Assembly (NCBI GenBank): GCA_015143295.1 | Contig: CM026566.1 | Coordinates: 3,831,072 to 3,895,071 of the forward strand | Source of the DNA: Tetracentron sinense | Lineage: Eukaryota; Streptophyta; Magnoliopsida; Trochodendrales; Trochodendraceae | Direction of reading: 5' to 3' | Length of the DNA stretch: 64,000 bases | In this document: positions 1-11,705 of the stretch, in pieces | How positions within the stretch are numbered: the first letter of the stretch is position 1 | How the letters are laid out: the number at the start of each line of letters is the position of its first letter | Notes under the pieces: generated by a model | Databases searched by the model: none | Seen by the model: the letters and a program-made list of their open reading frames with translations, nothing else | Told to the model about the DNA's origin: nothing | Program-made: the position numbers and the translations under genes

Positions 1-329
1 GGGGAAGTCGAGAGAGTTTGACTCTGTCTGTGGAAAGTTAGATTCTGTAGGGAAAACTCTGGAGAGATCTTAATCCCTTTGGTGACCACACTTGATGTGC
101 AGGTTGCCTACATACCATTTGCAGGGTCAGGTCATGAAGTAGTTCAAACAAATATCGCAGACAGCAAGGGAGGGTGTCCCTGAAAAGGTTTTGTGAAAGA
201 AAGACTGTTAGGCTCAAGGGGCTAACTAGCGTATTTTATTGATTAGAAAATGGTTTACATTGCTGGGGATAAGGAGTTTGCCAATGATGGCCCCCTGTCA
301 TTTTCTGGAGAATCTACGAGTACAAAGCG
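1..329. other. 3' flank of the Tat-type integrase remnant; no gene seen
   Basis: No coding signal was recognised here. It lies downstream, in minus-strand sense, of the integrase remnant, so it is probably the 3' untranslated part of that retroelement. This placement is inferred from position only. Confidence 0.4.
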
Positions 330-1007
330 CCTATTAGATTTAAACCCTAAGTGCAGTATTATTTGACTTTATCCATGTTGATAGATTTCAGGAGGTCTTC
401 GTCACCTATACGTCTGAGTCAAAGGGCACCGCCGGTGAATTTTGCTCAGACAATTATAGGCCTTCGTAGTTGGGTGTGAATTTGCCCCTCAGGTCAGGAT
501 GATTTGACAGCATTTTCTAGAAAACTAGGTCACCGACTTCGATGCTTTGGAGCTTGACTTTCTTGTTGAATGCCATGGTCATGTGCTTCTGGTAGGCCTG
601 AGAATGATTGATGGCTTTCAGTCGCCTCTCTTCTATCAAATTCAGCTATTTATATCGGTTCTGTGCTCATTTTGCTTTGGAGATTTCTGCTTCCATTAAC
701 ACTTGGAGTGATGAAATTTCTACTTCAATGTGGGAGGACTGCTTCCATACCATAAGCCAGAGAGAATGGTGTTGCCCTAGTTGAGGATCGGATGGACATT
801 CTGTAGGCTATGAGTGCGTATGAGCGCATCTCATACCAGGCAGAGTAATTGGTTGCCATTTTGTCTATGATTTTCTTAATATTTTTGTTGGCAGCTTCAA
901 CTGCACCATTGGTATGTGGCCTATATGGCGTAGAGTTTGATGTTGTATCTTAAATTTCTGGTAGAGTTTTGTCATCCCCTTGTTGTAGAAATTGAGAGCA
1001 TTGTATG
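330..1007 (-). pseudogene. Ty3/gypsy Tat-type integrase C-terminal remnant
   Basis: Read on the minus strand, this stretch translates in one main frame into the C-terminal half of a Tat/Ogre integrase. Visible motifs in order are NALNFYNKGMTKLYQKF, then YRPHTNGAVEAANKNIKKII, then AYRMS..STRATPFSLAYGMEAVLP, then LRGKFTPNYEG, ending near a typical pol terminus (INMDKVK). Several frame breaks and stops are present, for example after PNYEG, so it is dead. The coding similarity stops abruptly at about 1007, immediately after the residues that normally follow the second catalytic Asp, because another LTR begins there. The N-terminal half and the rest of pol are not in the window. Confidence 0.8.
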
Positions 1008-2344
1008 TGTGGGCAGTGAAATCTCACCGCCCACAAGGAGGGTGCATGGTGCACCTGCTTACATAGGATCACCATCCATTGGATGGGCAGTTAGGCTTTG
1101 CGCATGCCAAAGGCCCACACACCAACTGACCAAGGGCTAGCTTAGCACCAGCCCGCTTAGCATTAAATGGCAAGCAGCAGGGTATTAATGCCCTGCGGGC
1201 ATCCTTTGTGTCAGTCCTTAGGGGACTGACACGTGGATAGAGTTTGTCTTCGTGGACAAACCCTTATTCAGGTTTGTGGATAGACTCCACGAGTCCATCT
1301 GTGGGCCAGTCAATGATTAGCTCACTCCGTGACCATAAAAAGCCATGGACCTAACCTAGACCAAGGGTTCGACCCAAGGTCCCTTGGTCCACGGACTGAC
1401 TAAGGTTAGACCCTGGGCCGCGGTCAAATATACTTGGACCTGACCTAAACTACAGGTGAGACCATGGGTCGAACCTCTTTAATCGCGGACTGACCAATGT
1501 CAGTCCTTTCCCAGATGGCAGTCATTATTTGATCGTCATCTGCAAAGAATCCTTAATAAAAAGGACTCTCTACCATCTTTGGAGGATCTCAAGATAGAGA
1601 TCCCCTCTCTTTCTCTAATGAGAGTTTGCCATATGGCACCCTATTTGAAAGGGGAAGTTATCTCTTCCCTTTTCTGGAAAGATAAGGGTCTTTCTCCTTT
1701 TCGGGAGGAAAAGTTGGATCCTCCCATCCGTGTGATTTCTCTAAGATAAGAGAAATCAATTGTCTTGGACAGATGACCCTCTCTAAGGAGAGTTGGCCTC
1801 TTTTGATTTTCTAAAAAAGAGGAAGTCAAAGGGGAGTCCAAAAAGGACTCTCCAAAAAGATATAAGAAAAGGATTTCTCAAGAGAAACCAAAAAGGGACG
1901 AACAAAGAAACGAACATGGAAAGGAGAACGAAGAGAAAGACACTTAAAATGCACAACAACATACAAAGTAGAGCTTTCTTTGACAAGAACAACAACAACA
2001 CAAGAGTTTGAAGAAGGATCTCCACATATGGAGAATACCAGATGAACCCTCAATATGATCACCTCTCTTTCTTTTCTATCTTTTGATGCTGAAAACCTCT
2101 ATGAGGTATCTTGTAACACCTACATAAGCTCTGGGCAACCCCATTGAATAAATACAAATACTTTATTCAATATCTGTTCTTTTTTTAATATTTCTTCTTA
2201 ATCAGAGGTACTTCCTCAAATAGGGAAGATAATTAATAGTCTGGATTTACTCAGATTGGAAGGATAGTCCCCTACAACAAACAATAAACTCCAAACAACA
2301 ATGAAGGAAATTTGAAAGCAAAGAAATGAATTTCATCGTTTGCA
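1008..2344 (+). repeat. Probable 5' LTR of a Tat/Ogre-like retrotransposon
   Basis: The left edge is where the integrase reading frame breaks. The LTR would start TGTGGGCAG, inside a hairpin (1008-1035) pairing TGTGGGC with GCCCACA. The right edge is a TGCA at 2341-2344, six bases before a primer-binding-like site. Inside are A-rich, T-rich and CCACGGAC-like blocks and TATA-like sequence (about 1335 and 1555). The matching 3' LTR is not in the window, so the boundaries rest on context; the start could instead be 1002. Short antisense reading frames at 1640-2060 overlap each other, carry no domain and look like low-complexity shadows. Confidence 0.5.
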
Positions 2345-2350
2345 AATTAA

Positions 2351-2368
2351 TGGCACACCCAGTGAGAC
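2351..2368 (+). promoter_or_regulatory. Primer-binding site of the Tat/Ogre-like element
   Basis: TGGCACACCCAGTGAGAC has the form of the tRNA-complementary primer site seen after the 5' LTR of Tat/Ogre elements (TGGCACGCCCAGTGGGAC type). It would prime minus-strand DNA synthesis. The exact tRNA partner was not verified. Confidence 0.55.
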
Positions 2369-5130
2369 TTTCTTCTCCTCTCATCTTTGAAGAAAGATAA
2401 AAAATATGAAGAACAAGAAAAAAAGACGAGTGATTCTTTCCTCTATTTTCTTATTGTCGCTGACCAAGATCATCGAGACTGTCTGCATTCGTCAGGCCTA
2501 CGTCCTAACCATCAACCGGCGGTTATATGTATTCCCGATCCGAATCTCGGTGACTCATCCACTCACTTGGGCCGAGGTAGCAGTAGCTCCAGCCAGGCAG
2601 GTCTAGCCAATTAGCCAGACCTCTATAAAAAGGTCGCGGTCACTAAACTAGGCCTCTGTTGAAGATGCCCCAGTCCGCAGCAGAAGCAGAACCCACGCCA
2701 TCAACTCAATGGTGGAAAGGCAGTCTGCCCGCCTACTTCAAAAGTAGGCAACCGCCTATATCAGGCTGCCTGCTAACAGCAGGTCTCCAGCCTACGGGCA
2801 TCCCAGAGGATGTCAGATAGCCCGCGAGCACTTCAGAAAATAAGTACCCACCCGCAGACAATTCTGTCCACGGATATCAAGAAGGGTGCACCCAACCGGG
2901 TGTAAACAAGGCAAAGTGGCATATTCACTTCGCAATAGGTTAGTTCAAAAGGCAGACCTATATCACCGGAAATCCTGAAAAGGGATTCTAAATTTGTTAA
3001 CCCTTTGGGGTCAACTAATGGAGCAAGCTCATTTCAATCCCAAACCATGAGTCAGTTAAGGTCTAAACAGGAGAAGCCCTATGGGTCAATCTTGAGATAG
3101 ACTGTAGAGGTCCCCCAGCCCAAGTCGGTTGTTGGGACTCACCTTTCAAAAGTTTATCAACAGAAGGGAGATGCTACCCAAATTATCTTAGGGTAAAAGA
3201 ACAAGGCCATTGACCTAAAAGATGTTACAGAAGTTTTCCTAGTAAAATTGTAGGTAACCAATCCGCGGACCAGATCTCCGGATCAGAAGATTGGTCCACA
3301 AGATAATCTTACGAATAGAAGAAGAAGTGGCCAAGGCCACTCCACGAGAAGGGGTAATGCCCATCCGCGGACACCAATCAGGGTCCACGGACCCAAAACC
3401 CAGCCAGACCCAAGGGTCTAGGCCAGGTTTATCCCGTGGGCAGAGTTGCAAGCAACTCCACGGACAGGCCTAAAAGTATACCTGAGTCCGTAGATAGAAG
3501 AGTCCACAGAAATACTCTTCTTAACAGAAAAAAGGATCTGTGGACAAATTCAATACCATCCACAGACGGTTCCTCTTCCAAGAAAGAGAAAAGTTAGCAG
3601 TTAAAGGCCAACAGGAACAAATTCCTCCTAGGACAGAACTCAACTCCAAATGACTTCATTAACTATGCTATCAGATCAAGAAGTGAAGGTGCGAACTTGC
3701 AAGTTTCTTCAAACTACGCAAGGGGCATTAACAGCTATGATCAAAGTCACCCGACTGTTAATGTAAACACAAACTTGGACTCAGCACTAGTAGACAAGAA
3801 TTTGTTGCTTAGGCTAGGTCCAAATGCATTCAGAGGCATTAATTTGGCGACCTTCACAGCAATGACAATAAATACTCGTCATCAACATCAACGACCCTTG
3901 TCCAAAGATGTCAGCCCATTGTAGGGCCGAAGAAATATTGAACCAGATAAAAGAACCAGAGCACCACATGACCCTCGAGTCAAAGTGCGAAATATAAGCT
4001 CTTCTCCCTTTGAAATGTCAAAGAAGAAGACTCCTGAGGAAATCCTCCAGCTCAAAAATTGGAAATACCCCTTCTCCGCCAAAGAGGATATACAATTACC
4101 AGTCAAAGCCGAGAATGTCTAGAAAGCAAAGACCATCCCATACTCATCATGTTTGGGAGGAACCAAGGACTAGAACATCGTACCCATTATGTAAGGGTAT
4201 CTGTAAATGTGGTTGGTACAAGGAACAACCCTGATCTAGAGCAGTTTACAACTCTGTTGTTCTAGGGAACCAGTACACCGCTCGAGCAAAATCTCTCGGA
4301 AAGGCAACGTTCCCAAAATTTGACTGCTGTTGTTTTAGTTGCTTTGGATGAGACAGAATCTTCTAGAGCTGTTGAAACAATAGCACCTAGCCAAACGATT
4401 CCAAGAAGGAGGAGAAGCCGCAGAAATAGAGCCAAAGGCAAAGAAATAGCCCAAGACCTAGCTCAATCAGTTCCAAGACTTGACATCAGTGAATCCCAAG
4501 ATAGATCAAAACGAGAAGCAACCTCGATAACCTCTCCAAGAGAATTAGGAAGAATCCTCCCAACCGAGGGTTATGACTCTAACGAACCAGTGGTCTAGTC
4601 AGCAATATCGGAGGTAGTATCAGAAATACCTTAAGTGGTTTCAATGCACTTAATCCTCTATATGGGATGATTGGCATTCACTTCACGGAGAAAGAATTGC
4701 CAAATCTATTCCAGCTACAAGGACCAACGTCAGAGCGACCGGTAGCGGTCATGATGGCAAATTTGGATAGGAAAGCAGGTCAAGGGAATAACCCCTCAAC
4801 TTCTGCACCTCCACCATCAAATGATCAAACAGCAGCCTTATAGGCTTAGCTCCGGTACAAGGATGATGAGATCACAGCTATAATGTCTCAAATGCAAGAG
4901 TTGGCTACTCAATTCTCAGCTCTCAAATCTACATCAGCATCTGGACCCCGTTTCCTGTACCAAGGAGACAACAGTAATCAAGGCACAGCCTCTGCACCTC
5001 CAAATCATCCAAGGGTATCCGGAACAAGTCTTATCCCAAATCAAGCCACCCTCGTAGGAGGAATTCCACCACCTCTTCTCGGTTCAATTAAAGAAACTAT
5101 TCGTAATCAAATACGGTAGGCCAAAGAAAA
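2369..5130 (+). other. Leader and upstream ORF region of the Tat/Ogre-like element
   Basis: This is the untranslated leader plus degenerate coding sequence upstream of gag. Repeated TCC(A/G)CGGAC-like words occur between 3240 and 3560. Open segments at 3697-3924, 4320-4598 and 4883-5119 are Ser/Gln/Arg-rich and match the low-complexity proteins found upstream of or within the gag N-terminus of this lineage. No conserved domain was recognised, and stops separate the segments. Confidence 0.5.
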
Positions 5131-5760
5131 AGAAGATGTCTGGATGATCATGAAGCCCTATTTTACCATCATAGATGTGGTTCCATTCCCGCTAGGCTTC
5201 GTTCAACCAACATTCAAAATGTTTGATGATACTGGAGATCCAAGGCAACATTTGTCTCATTTCCTCTCGAGGTGTGAATTAGCATCCAAGACGGGAGCTC
5301 TCTGTCTCTAACTCTTCGTGCAATCCTTAGAAGGTGCTGCTTTCACCTGGTATGCCAACCTCCCTGAGACTTTGATTCCTGATTGGAGCATGATGGTGAA
5401 TGAATTCAGCAAGCAATTCTACAACACTCAAAGAAGAGTGGGTGTTCTAGAATTGATTGAAACCAGACAAAGAAACAATGAGTATGTAACATAATTCATT
5501 GCCCAATAGAGAGCTTTGACTTGTTTCTATCCTCAAAGGTTCACTCAACTGGAACTTATTCAAATGTGCCTCAACAACTTTAGGTATGATCTTTCAACCG
5601 TCCTCATGGCTCAAACCTTTACTGGTCTTTAAGATTCGTACACAAAAACACAGGACATGGAGAGCCACATAGGAAAGAGAAGGCGAGATAGAGGCACTGA
5701 TCGTCTTGAATCCTCAACATCTGCAGTAGTCGAAATAAAAGAGACTGTGTAACCGATATC
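5131..5760 (+). pseudogene. Tat/Ogre-like gag (retrotransposon capsid) remnant
   Basis: The frame reads a Ty3 gag core: an N-terminal stretch ending in MFDDTGDPRQHLSHFLSRCE, then QSLEGAAFTWYANLPETLIP (the AxxWY/F core of Ty3 capsids), then the NEFSKQFY..RRVGVLELIETRQ block and a C-terminal LNNFRYDL segment. At least four in-frame stops interrupt it (after TGALCL, after NEYVT, after FIAQ and after FTGL), so no capsid can be made. The plus orientation matches the primer-binding site at 2351 and the protease at 7440. Confidence 0.75.
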
Positions 5761-7439
5761 AAATACTGGTAGACCAATTGATCGATTAAACAATGGTAAA
5801 GTAACAGTCAAGATTGGTGCTAAACCAGCTCAAAATGGGGCCAGAAAATCACAATGGCAAGATAAGCGTGATCCACCAAAGAAGATCACCATTGAGGAAA
5901 TAATGAATATAACTTATTCATTCTCTGAAGACATTGTCGAAGATCTGTTTGAAGACCTCCTTGCCACTGAACTCATCACTCTCCCAGAAAGCAGGAGACC
6001 TCAAAAGATCAGGAAGAAAGATGATCCTAAATATTATCCTTATCATCGTATAATCAGTCACAAAATAGGTGATTATTTTGTACTAAAGGATATCATTCAA
6101 AGACTTCTAGACAATAAAGAGATTGTCATTGGTCAGGATCTCCAACAGGCAGCTATATCCAATATGGTGGTGGCTTCAGAAACATTTGAAAAAAGATATA
6201 GCATCTTCAAGTGGTAACCTTCCTGACGACAAATTGCCAAATAAAGAAGATTAGACTCTCTTCGAAAGCAAGGAAGCCAAGAAGAAAAAGTAGTTGGCTC
6301 AAAATATCGATGCTAAAAAGCAAGTTCAGGCTATAAGGTAGGCTCAAGCCCGAAGAAAAGAAGAGAAGCGTATAGCCAAAGCTGAGAAGAAGAAGAAAAG
6401 AGAAAGACCAAGGAAAGCCAAGAAAAATGGCCCCACCCAAGATACTCTTCTGGAACAAAAGCCATTGATGGTAATCACCTTGATGGACTTCATCCCTTTA
6501 GGATTCTGTTCCGATTATAATGATGATATCCTCCAGTCAACAGACTGAGGAGATGAATCCAATATCTTCTCTTGCTATGCCATCGATGCTGTCCCAAATA
6601 AAGACCCTTCATGATTGAACATGCAAGACAAGTGGCAGCCTGTAGTCCAAAAAGACACTAGGCATTTCAAGATTGGCTAGATCAATCTGAAGATATTGAA
6701 CTCTCTGAAAGGAGACCATCCACACCTGGATAGACACCTACTAAACGATCTGATCTTTCTGAAGGATATTCATCTAGAGGAGAATGAGAGGTGGATGATG
6801 TACAAGTGCAATCTGATTACCCACAAGAAAGGTTAAGTATACTTGAGGCCCAAATCAAAACCATCGTCAGATGTAACGATCGATGCAAACCTCAACTCAG
6901 CCCAAGAATCAAGATTCACCAGCTACAGTCGATTTGAACAAGGACTCTTGAATAGAAGTAGTCCTAACCTTAGGGCTAGCTGACAGTTCACTGGCATCTG
7001 AATAAATTTCAACCTAAGACTGGAAGTCTAACAGGGCAACGTGAAAGAAGAAGGCGATTGCCCTTTCAAAATAAGAAAAGGAAGTTAGACTTCAGTTCTG
7101 TGAACATGGTTCAACTCTTGGAAGGAGAGTCATCTAAAACAATAGATCAGACGATTACCAAAGTCTATCAACTCAACCTTCAGTCAGGTAGAAAGTTACA
7201 ACTAAGGTTTGTGCCAGTCCAATATGAAAATCGTATAAGAGCTCAACCGGCCCAAGCTCCAATAGCTCCCAGTAATGAGAAGGTCAAATACAATATCCTG
7301 GCCCATCTGAAGAAAATTTCTTCCTTGTTAAGATTATATTATGCTCTCAAGATATCCCCTGAGTTGAGAAGGTCGCTCATATATGCCTTCTCTAATCTAG
7401 AAGACTTTTTTGAAGAAGTTACAAGTCAGCCACCGTAGC
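5761..7439 (+). pseudogene. Gag-protease linker of the Tat/Ogre-like element, degenerate
   Basis: Discontinuous open segments (5903-6217, 7058-7438) lie in the order expected between gag and protease. The first contains a DDPKYYPYHRIISHKIGDYF block typical of the Tat gag C-terminus, followed by a strongly Lys/Glu-rich stretch (6290-6430). Stops and frame changes are frequent. Confidence 0.6.
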
Positions 7440-7876
7440 CTCCTAAAACAAGAACTTCCTACCTCTTCACAATCACTTTGGATGATGAAGACATATGAGC
7501 TGAGACTCTCCAACACAATCGGCCACGGTTTATCTCAGGTCTAGTTAATGAAACTAGTATCTCCAGAGTAATGATTGAAGGAGGTTCGACCATCAACATC
7601 CTCCCAAGAAGGATGTTGTCCAAGCTTAGTGTACAAATAAGCCGACTTTATGAAAGCAAACTGATCACCCAAGGCTTCAACCAAAATGAGCAGAAGCCCA
7701 TGGGCATAATCAACCTCAAAACTAGGTTTGGGGATATCGCTAAAAGTACAACGTTTCTGGTGATCGATGTTGATACATCATATAATGCCTTATTGGGGCA
7801 TCAATGTATGCATAACCATCTGGTTGCGCCATCCACCTATCATCAATACCTTAAATACCCTTAAGAAAACAGGCAA
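7440..7876 (+). pseudogene. Tat/Ogre aspartic protease, first part, split by a 29.5-kb insertion
   Basis: This reads as a retroviral-type aspartic protease: LTITLDDED-like lead-in, then MIEGGSTINILPRRMLSKL where family members have (D/E)GGS-type active-site sequence, then FLVIDVDTSYNALLGHQCMH. The frame stops at 7861 and is then cut at 7876 by the Athila element. Coding similarity resumes immediately after the insertion at 37336 with the expected residues (ARIDTDDDPFNNVEPYYAD). Stops in the flanking frame show the element was already decaying or has decayed since. Confidence 0.75.
7872..7876 (+). repeat. Target-site duplication GGCAA, left copy (Athila)
   Basis: GGCAA directly precedes the TGATGTGC start of the left LTR and is repeated exactly at 37336-37340 after the right LTR. 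This 5-bp duplication shows the two LTRs belong to one insertion. Confidence 0.95.
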
Positions 7877-9208
7877 TGATGTGCATAGAATAATGTTAAT
7901 TACTACCCCTTTATTTGCATATGTTAGTTATTTATCTTGTCTTAATTTTCTAATTATAGTTTTTCTCTTATTATGTAGGAATTTGAGAGAGTTGTATAGG
8001 AATGAGGCTAAATCAAGGAATTAGAGAAGAAAAACCCAAGTCCAAAAATTCAAGTCTAAGTAAAGAAGATAAAGCCCAAGTCTAAGACTCAAGTCAAAGC
8101 ACAAATTGAAGAAATTCAAAGCTAAAAGCCCATTAGAGAGAAAAGTCATACAGGGCCCACTCATCTAATTGGATTAAATCAAGAAGAAGATAGGATTGTT
8201 GATGTTTGGCAACCAAATCTACAAGAAAAGTAAGTAAATTTCGTGGGTGGCAATATTGAGCAACAAATCCCCCCCAAAAAGGAAGATTTTCAGATTCCCG
8301 CCTAAACTGACCAGGACTCACTAATTTGGTCATAACTTTTGATTGAAAGATTGGATTAAGGCAAGATTTGAGGCATTAGAAAGAAGACTCAAAGGGAAAC
8401 AATATTGTATTTCACGAGGTTCTACTAATTGGGACGTTAAAGGAGTCAAAATATTCGATCAAGTGGAGGCTTATGCAGAGAGCAAAGAAAAATCAGGGTT
8501 AAAAAGAGTTTTTCTCTTCCTCTTTTGGGGGCTCTCTCTCTTTTTCTCCCATTCTCTGTAGCCTAATTCTTATTCTCTTTTCTCTCTATCATTCTCTTTC
8601 TTTTCTTTGATTTTCTATTTTGTAAGAGTAGAAGAGGGAGTGGTGTAAAAAGTCGATCAAACATAAATGAAGAGTGATTTATTTCATCGGTTTTATCTTG
8701 AATGCTACAATGTTCGGCTAACTCGCAATAAGGGGAAAAGGAGGAAACCAATAATCCGGTAAGATTAATCCTTATTTTAGTTTTTAAATACTCCAAAATT
8801 GTATTGTTATGAAAATATTAAATCTGAATTTTAATTAAAGTTTTCATAAGATCTATCTTCTGATCCAAAGCATTTGCTTGCTTATTGGATCGTGTTTCAT
8901 TGGAGAATTTATAAATTAATTTTAGGATTAATTTTATTATATTTTTGGTTAAATCCGGATCTCTTATTCTCTTCAACTTTAACAAAAAAAAAGGGTTTCT
9001 TTTCTTCTTCTTTTTATTCCATTAGTTTTATTTTATTTTTAATTATAATCTTAGTATAACAAAATTTAAATCGGTTTTTATTTAACCCATAAAATAATTC
9101 TAAATTAATAATAGTACCTATTTAACAAGTCTCTATGGATTGACCCTGTTTTGCCACTATCTTACAATAGAAAGTGTGCGTTCGAGTTAATTATATTTGA
9201 GCACACCA
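7877..9208 (+). repeat. Athila 5' LTR
   Basis: This 1332-bp LTR starts TGATGTGCATAG and ends GAGCACACCA; it aligns along its whole length with 36000-37335. T-rich and CTTTTTCTCC-type tracts lie in the middle (8510-8610). The short ORFs within it have counterparts in the 3' LTR and no domain. Confidence 0.93.
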
Positions 9209-9213
9209 AATTT

Positions 9214-9231
9214 TGGCGCCATTGCCGGGGA
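9214..9231 (+). promoter_or_regulatory. Primer-binding site, tRNA-Asp type
   Basis: TGGCGCCATTGCCGGGGA begins five bases after the LTR and differs at one base from the complement of the plant tRNA-Asp 3' end (TGGCGCCGTTGCCGGGGA). Use of tRNA-Asp is characteristic of Athila-type elements. Confidence 0.85.
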
Positions 9232-10507
9232 CTAGTTCTTAAGAAGGTTCTAAAAAAAATCTGGAATTTATTTTTGGATTTGATTTTTTTTTTTTTTTAG
9301 GATAGGTTTATTTCTATATATTTTATTATTATTATTATTTTTTTAAATCTAGGAATCTTTATTTCTGTAATTTTCGGGTTAGGTTTAGATTAATTTTTTT
9401 TTGTTTACTTTAGTTTATTTTTATTTATTTTTAGAGTTTTATTTTTATTCTTTTTTTTTCTTTTTATTCTCCTTTCCCTTATTACTTTGAGTTTTCATTC
9501 TTATTGCAGGAAATTGGAGAAGGAGATCTAAAAATACAAGGAGCCGAAGGAGGATTTGAAAAAAAAATATATTAGTTTTTATCTTATTTTATGTAATTTT
9601 TTTTTTAGACCATTGTAGTAGGATTTTTTAAATCATTTGGGAAGACCCAAATTGTAATAAATAGAGCAGGGAAGGAGGAGAGTTGGACTATACTCTCTCT
9701 GCACCTCGGGTTCGTACACCAAGTTTGGTGTTTGTGGCCCGAGTCGACTCAATTGGATTTTCCCTCACCTTGAGTGGGAGGTATGTACTTTAAACCTTAC
9801 CCGTGAATCTTTTACTTGTTAGCTGGGATTGTTTGATGTCTTTAAATTAACGAGTGCTTGCATGCTTGACACAAATTTAATTGGAGCACCATTTTTAGTA
9901 AGGGCACCTCAAAACCCACGACAAGATAAGAACTGGATTTAATCACCGGATTCTTGCCCATAGGTTTAAGTACAACCCACTTTAGCACCCAACCAATCAA
10001 TCTTAAATAAAATTAATTAGACATTGGCCCTACGACCTTCGAGCTCATTAGGATGAAGACCCACCAAAAGTTGGGCCAATTGCGTTCTTTGACCAAACTC
10101 GATGACAAAGAAAGCTCTGTCCCTTTAAAGGGTGACTGTCTCTGTTCTAGGAGAGCTGGTTTTTAAGCGGGACCCTTGCCTAGTGCATTGTGAACCCACC
10201 ACTCAACCTGGGAGCTTACCTGGTCGACTTGGTTTCATAAGATCGAGTTGGAGGCTTAGGTGCACTCTTCAAATCAGTTAGGAGCTGTCTAGTTAATTAG
10301 GAAAAAAAAATTAGGTTGTTGGAGTGTTTCAATTGGACCGTGCTTGCTTGTGTGCGTATCATCAGGATTAGACTAGACTAGGATTTTTCTTAGAAGTCAA
10401 TACTCCGGTTTATGTGCACTTGGGTACGTGTGAGAGGTCGTTTAAACAAAGTAGAACTCACAAGTAATCCCATCACATATATCGAGGATTTTTCCATTTT
10501 CTCTGAA
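9232..10507 (+). other. Athila 5' leader, non-coding
   Basis: The first 350 bases are very T-rich (T tracts at 9284-9298 and 9595-9605). The sequence then becomes more balanced, with no open frame of note. It is the untranslated leader between primer site and gag, presumably carrying packaging signals that cannot be recognised by eye. Confidence 0.6.
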
Positions 10508-11548
10508 ATGGTAAATCCTCCAGAAAGGACCCTGAATGAGCTTTCTGCTCCCGCCGCTGCTACACCATAGACATGCATAGTCTTGCCAGAAGTGGTAGCG
10601 AATCAATTTGAAATCAAGCCTGCAACTATCAACATGTTACCCAAATTCCATGGTTTTAAGAGTGAACAACCTTATATTCACTTAAACAAGTTCGTGACAC
10701 TTTGTCAGACATTTAGGAACCAAAACCTGGACAGGGAGAGTGTCAAGTTGAGGTTATTCCCTCTATCCCTAGAAGATCACGCCACTACGTGGTTGAATTC
10801 TCTTCTACAAAATTCCATCACGACATGGGATGAGATGTCCAAAAACTTCATAGCCAAATTCTACCCAATCGCCAAAACTGAGAAAATTAAAGATGCAATT
10901 AGAAATTTTAGGGGTAAAGTAGAGGAGGAATTTCCTCAAACATGGGAAAGATTCCATGATCTTCTTGTCAAATGCCCGCACCACGGGATTGACAAAGCAC
11001 AATTAGTCCACTGTTTCTATAGGGGACTAACAACTGCTCAACGTACCTTGATAGAGTCCATGCACCAAGGCAAATTCATGAGACAAACTCCAACTCAAGC
11101 GTACGATTTCCTGGTAGACTTAGCGGAGAATTCCCAAAATTGGAGCACTAACAGGGATGAATATGAGAGGGAGGAACTAGGATCCAAAAGTCAAGGATTA
11201 TATGATCCAAAGACAAACTCTGATCTAAAAAAGGTCATGTCTAATCTGGTCATTGGGGTAAATAATTTGACCAAAAAGTTTGATGCCTTTACAGTCTCGG
11301 CAAACAAGAATCCCCAATATGACCACGACTCTTTGAGTAGTCTAACTGATCCAACTGTCATGTGCCTACTATGTGATAGCTCTGAGCACACAGTGGAAAA
11401 TTGGCCAAGCTTGCCAGCTATCAAAGCAGAGCAAGCCAATGCCATAAACGGGTATAGCACTTTCAGGAAACCCACACCGAAATCATTCAGTCAGACATAT
11501 CACCCTGACAATAGGTTCCATCCAAATTTCTCATATAGATAGAATGAA
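10508..11548 (+). pseudogene. Athila gag, N-terminal part, cut by the CACTA insertion
   Basis: From ATG at 10508 the frame reads NPPERTLNELSAPAAATP, meets TAG at 10568, and continues open to TAG at 11540. The long open part is a canonical Athila capsid: NQFEIKPATINMLPKFHGF, then LRLFPLSLEDHATTWLNSL, then FYPIAKTEKIKDAIRNF, then WERFHDLLVKCPHHG, then the DLAENSQNW block. An apparent start at 10583 is a TTG, not a true initiation codon. The CACTA entered after codon GAA at 11546-11548, and the gag frame resumes in phase at 30237 with PIQSQGG. The TAG at 11540 lies outside the insertion and is an independent lesion. Confidence 0.88.
11546..11548 (+). repeat. Target-site duplication GAA, left copy (CACTA)
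   Basis: GAA precedes CACTACGTGAAAA and recurs at 30234-30236 after TTTTCACGTAGTG. A 3-bp duplication is diagnostic of CACTA transposons. Removing one copy plus the element restores the gag frame across the site. Confidence 0.93.
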
Positions 11549-11593
11549 CACTACGTGAAAAAGCTAGAAGAATGACACTTTAATTGCGGTAAA

Positions 11594-11705
11594 AATGACT
11601 GCTAGGGACTGTCGTTATGTAATCGACTGCTGATGCGCTCAATATAACGGCTGTGAACTGCGGTTGATGCTTGTCGCTAAAAACGACAGTCTATGACCAT
11701 CGTTT
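11594..11705 (+). repeat. CACTA 5' subterminal repeats
   Basis: Short words based on GACTG, ACTGTCGT and AACGACAGTC recur here in both orientations, for example at 11608, 11681-11689 and 11697. In En/Spm elements such repeats bind the TNPA-like protein. The matching array is at 29958-30220. Confidence 0.75.

Noticed and set aside
1641..2062. Overlapping short ORFs on both strands in the first LTR
   Set aside because: They overlap each other, are low in complexity, contain no domain and sit inside an LTR.
10583..11542. Gag ORF starting at 10583
   Set aside because: The first codon is TTG. The frame extends upstream through a TAG to ATG at 10508, and family sequence begins there, so 10583 is not a start.
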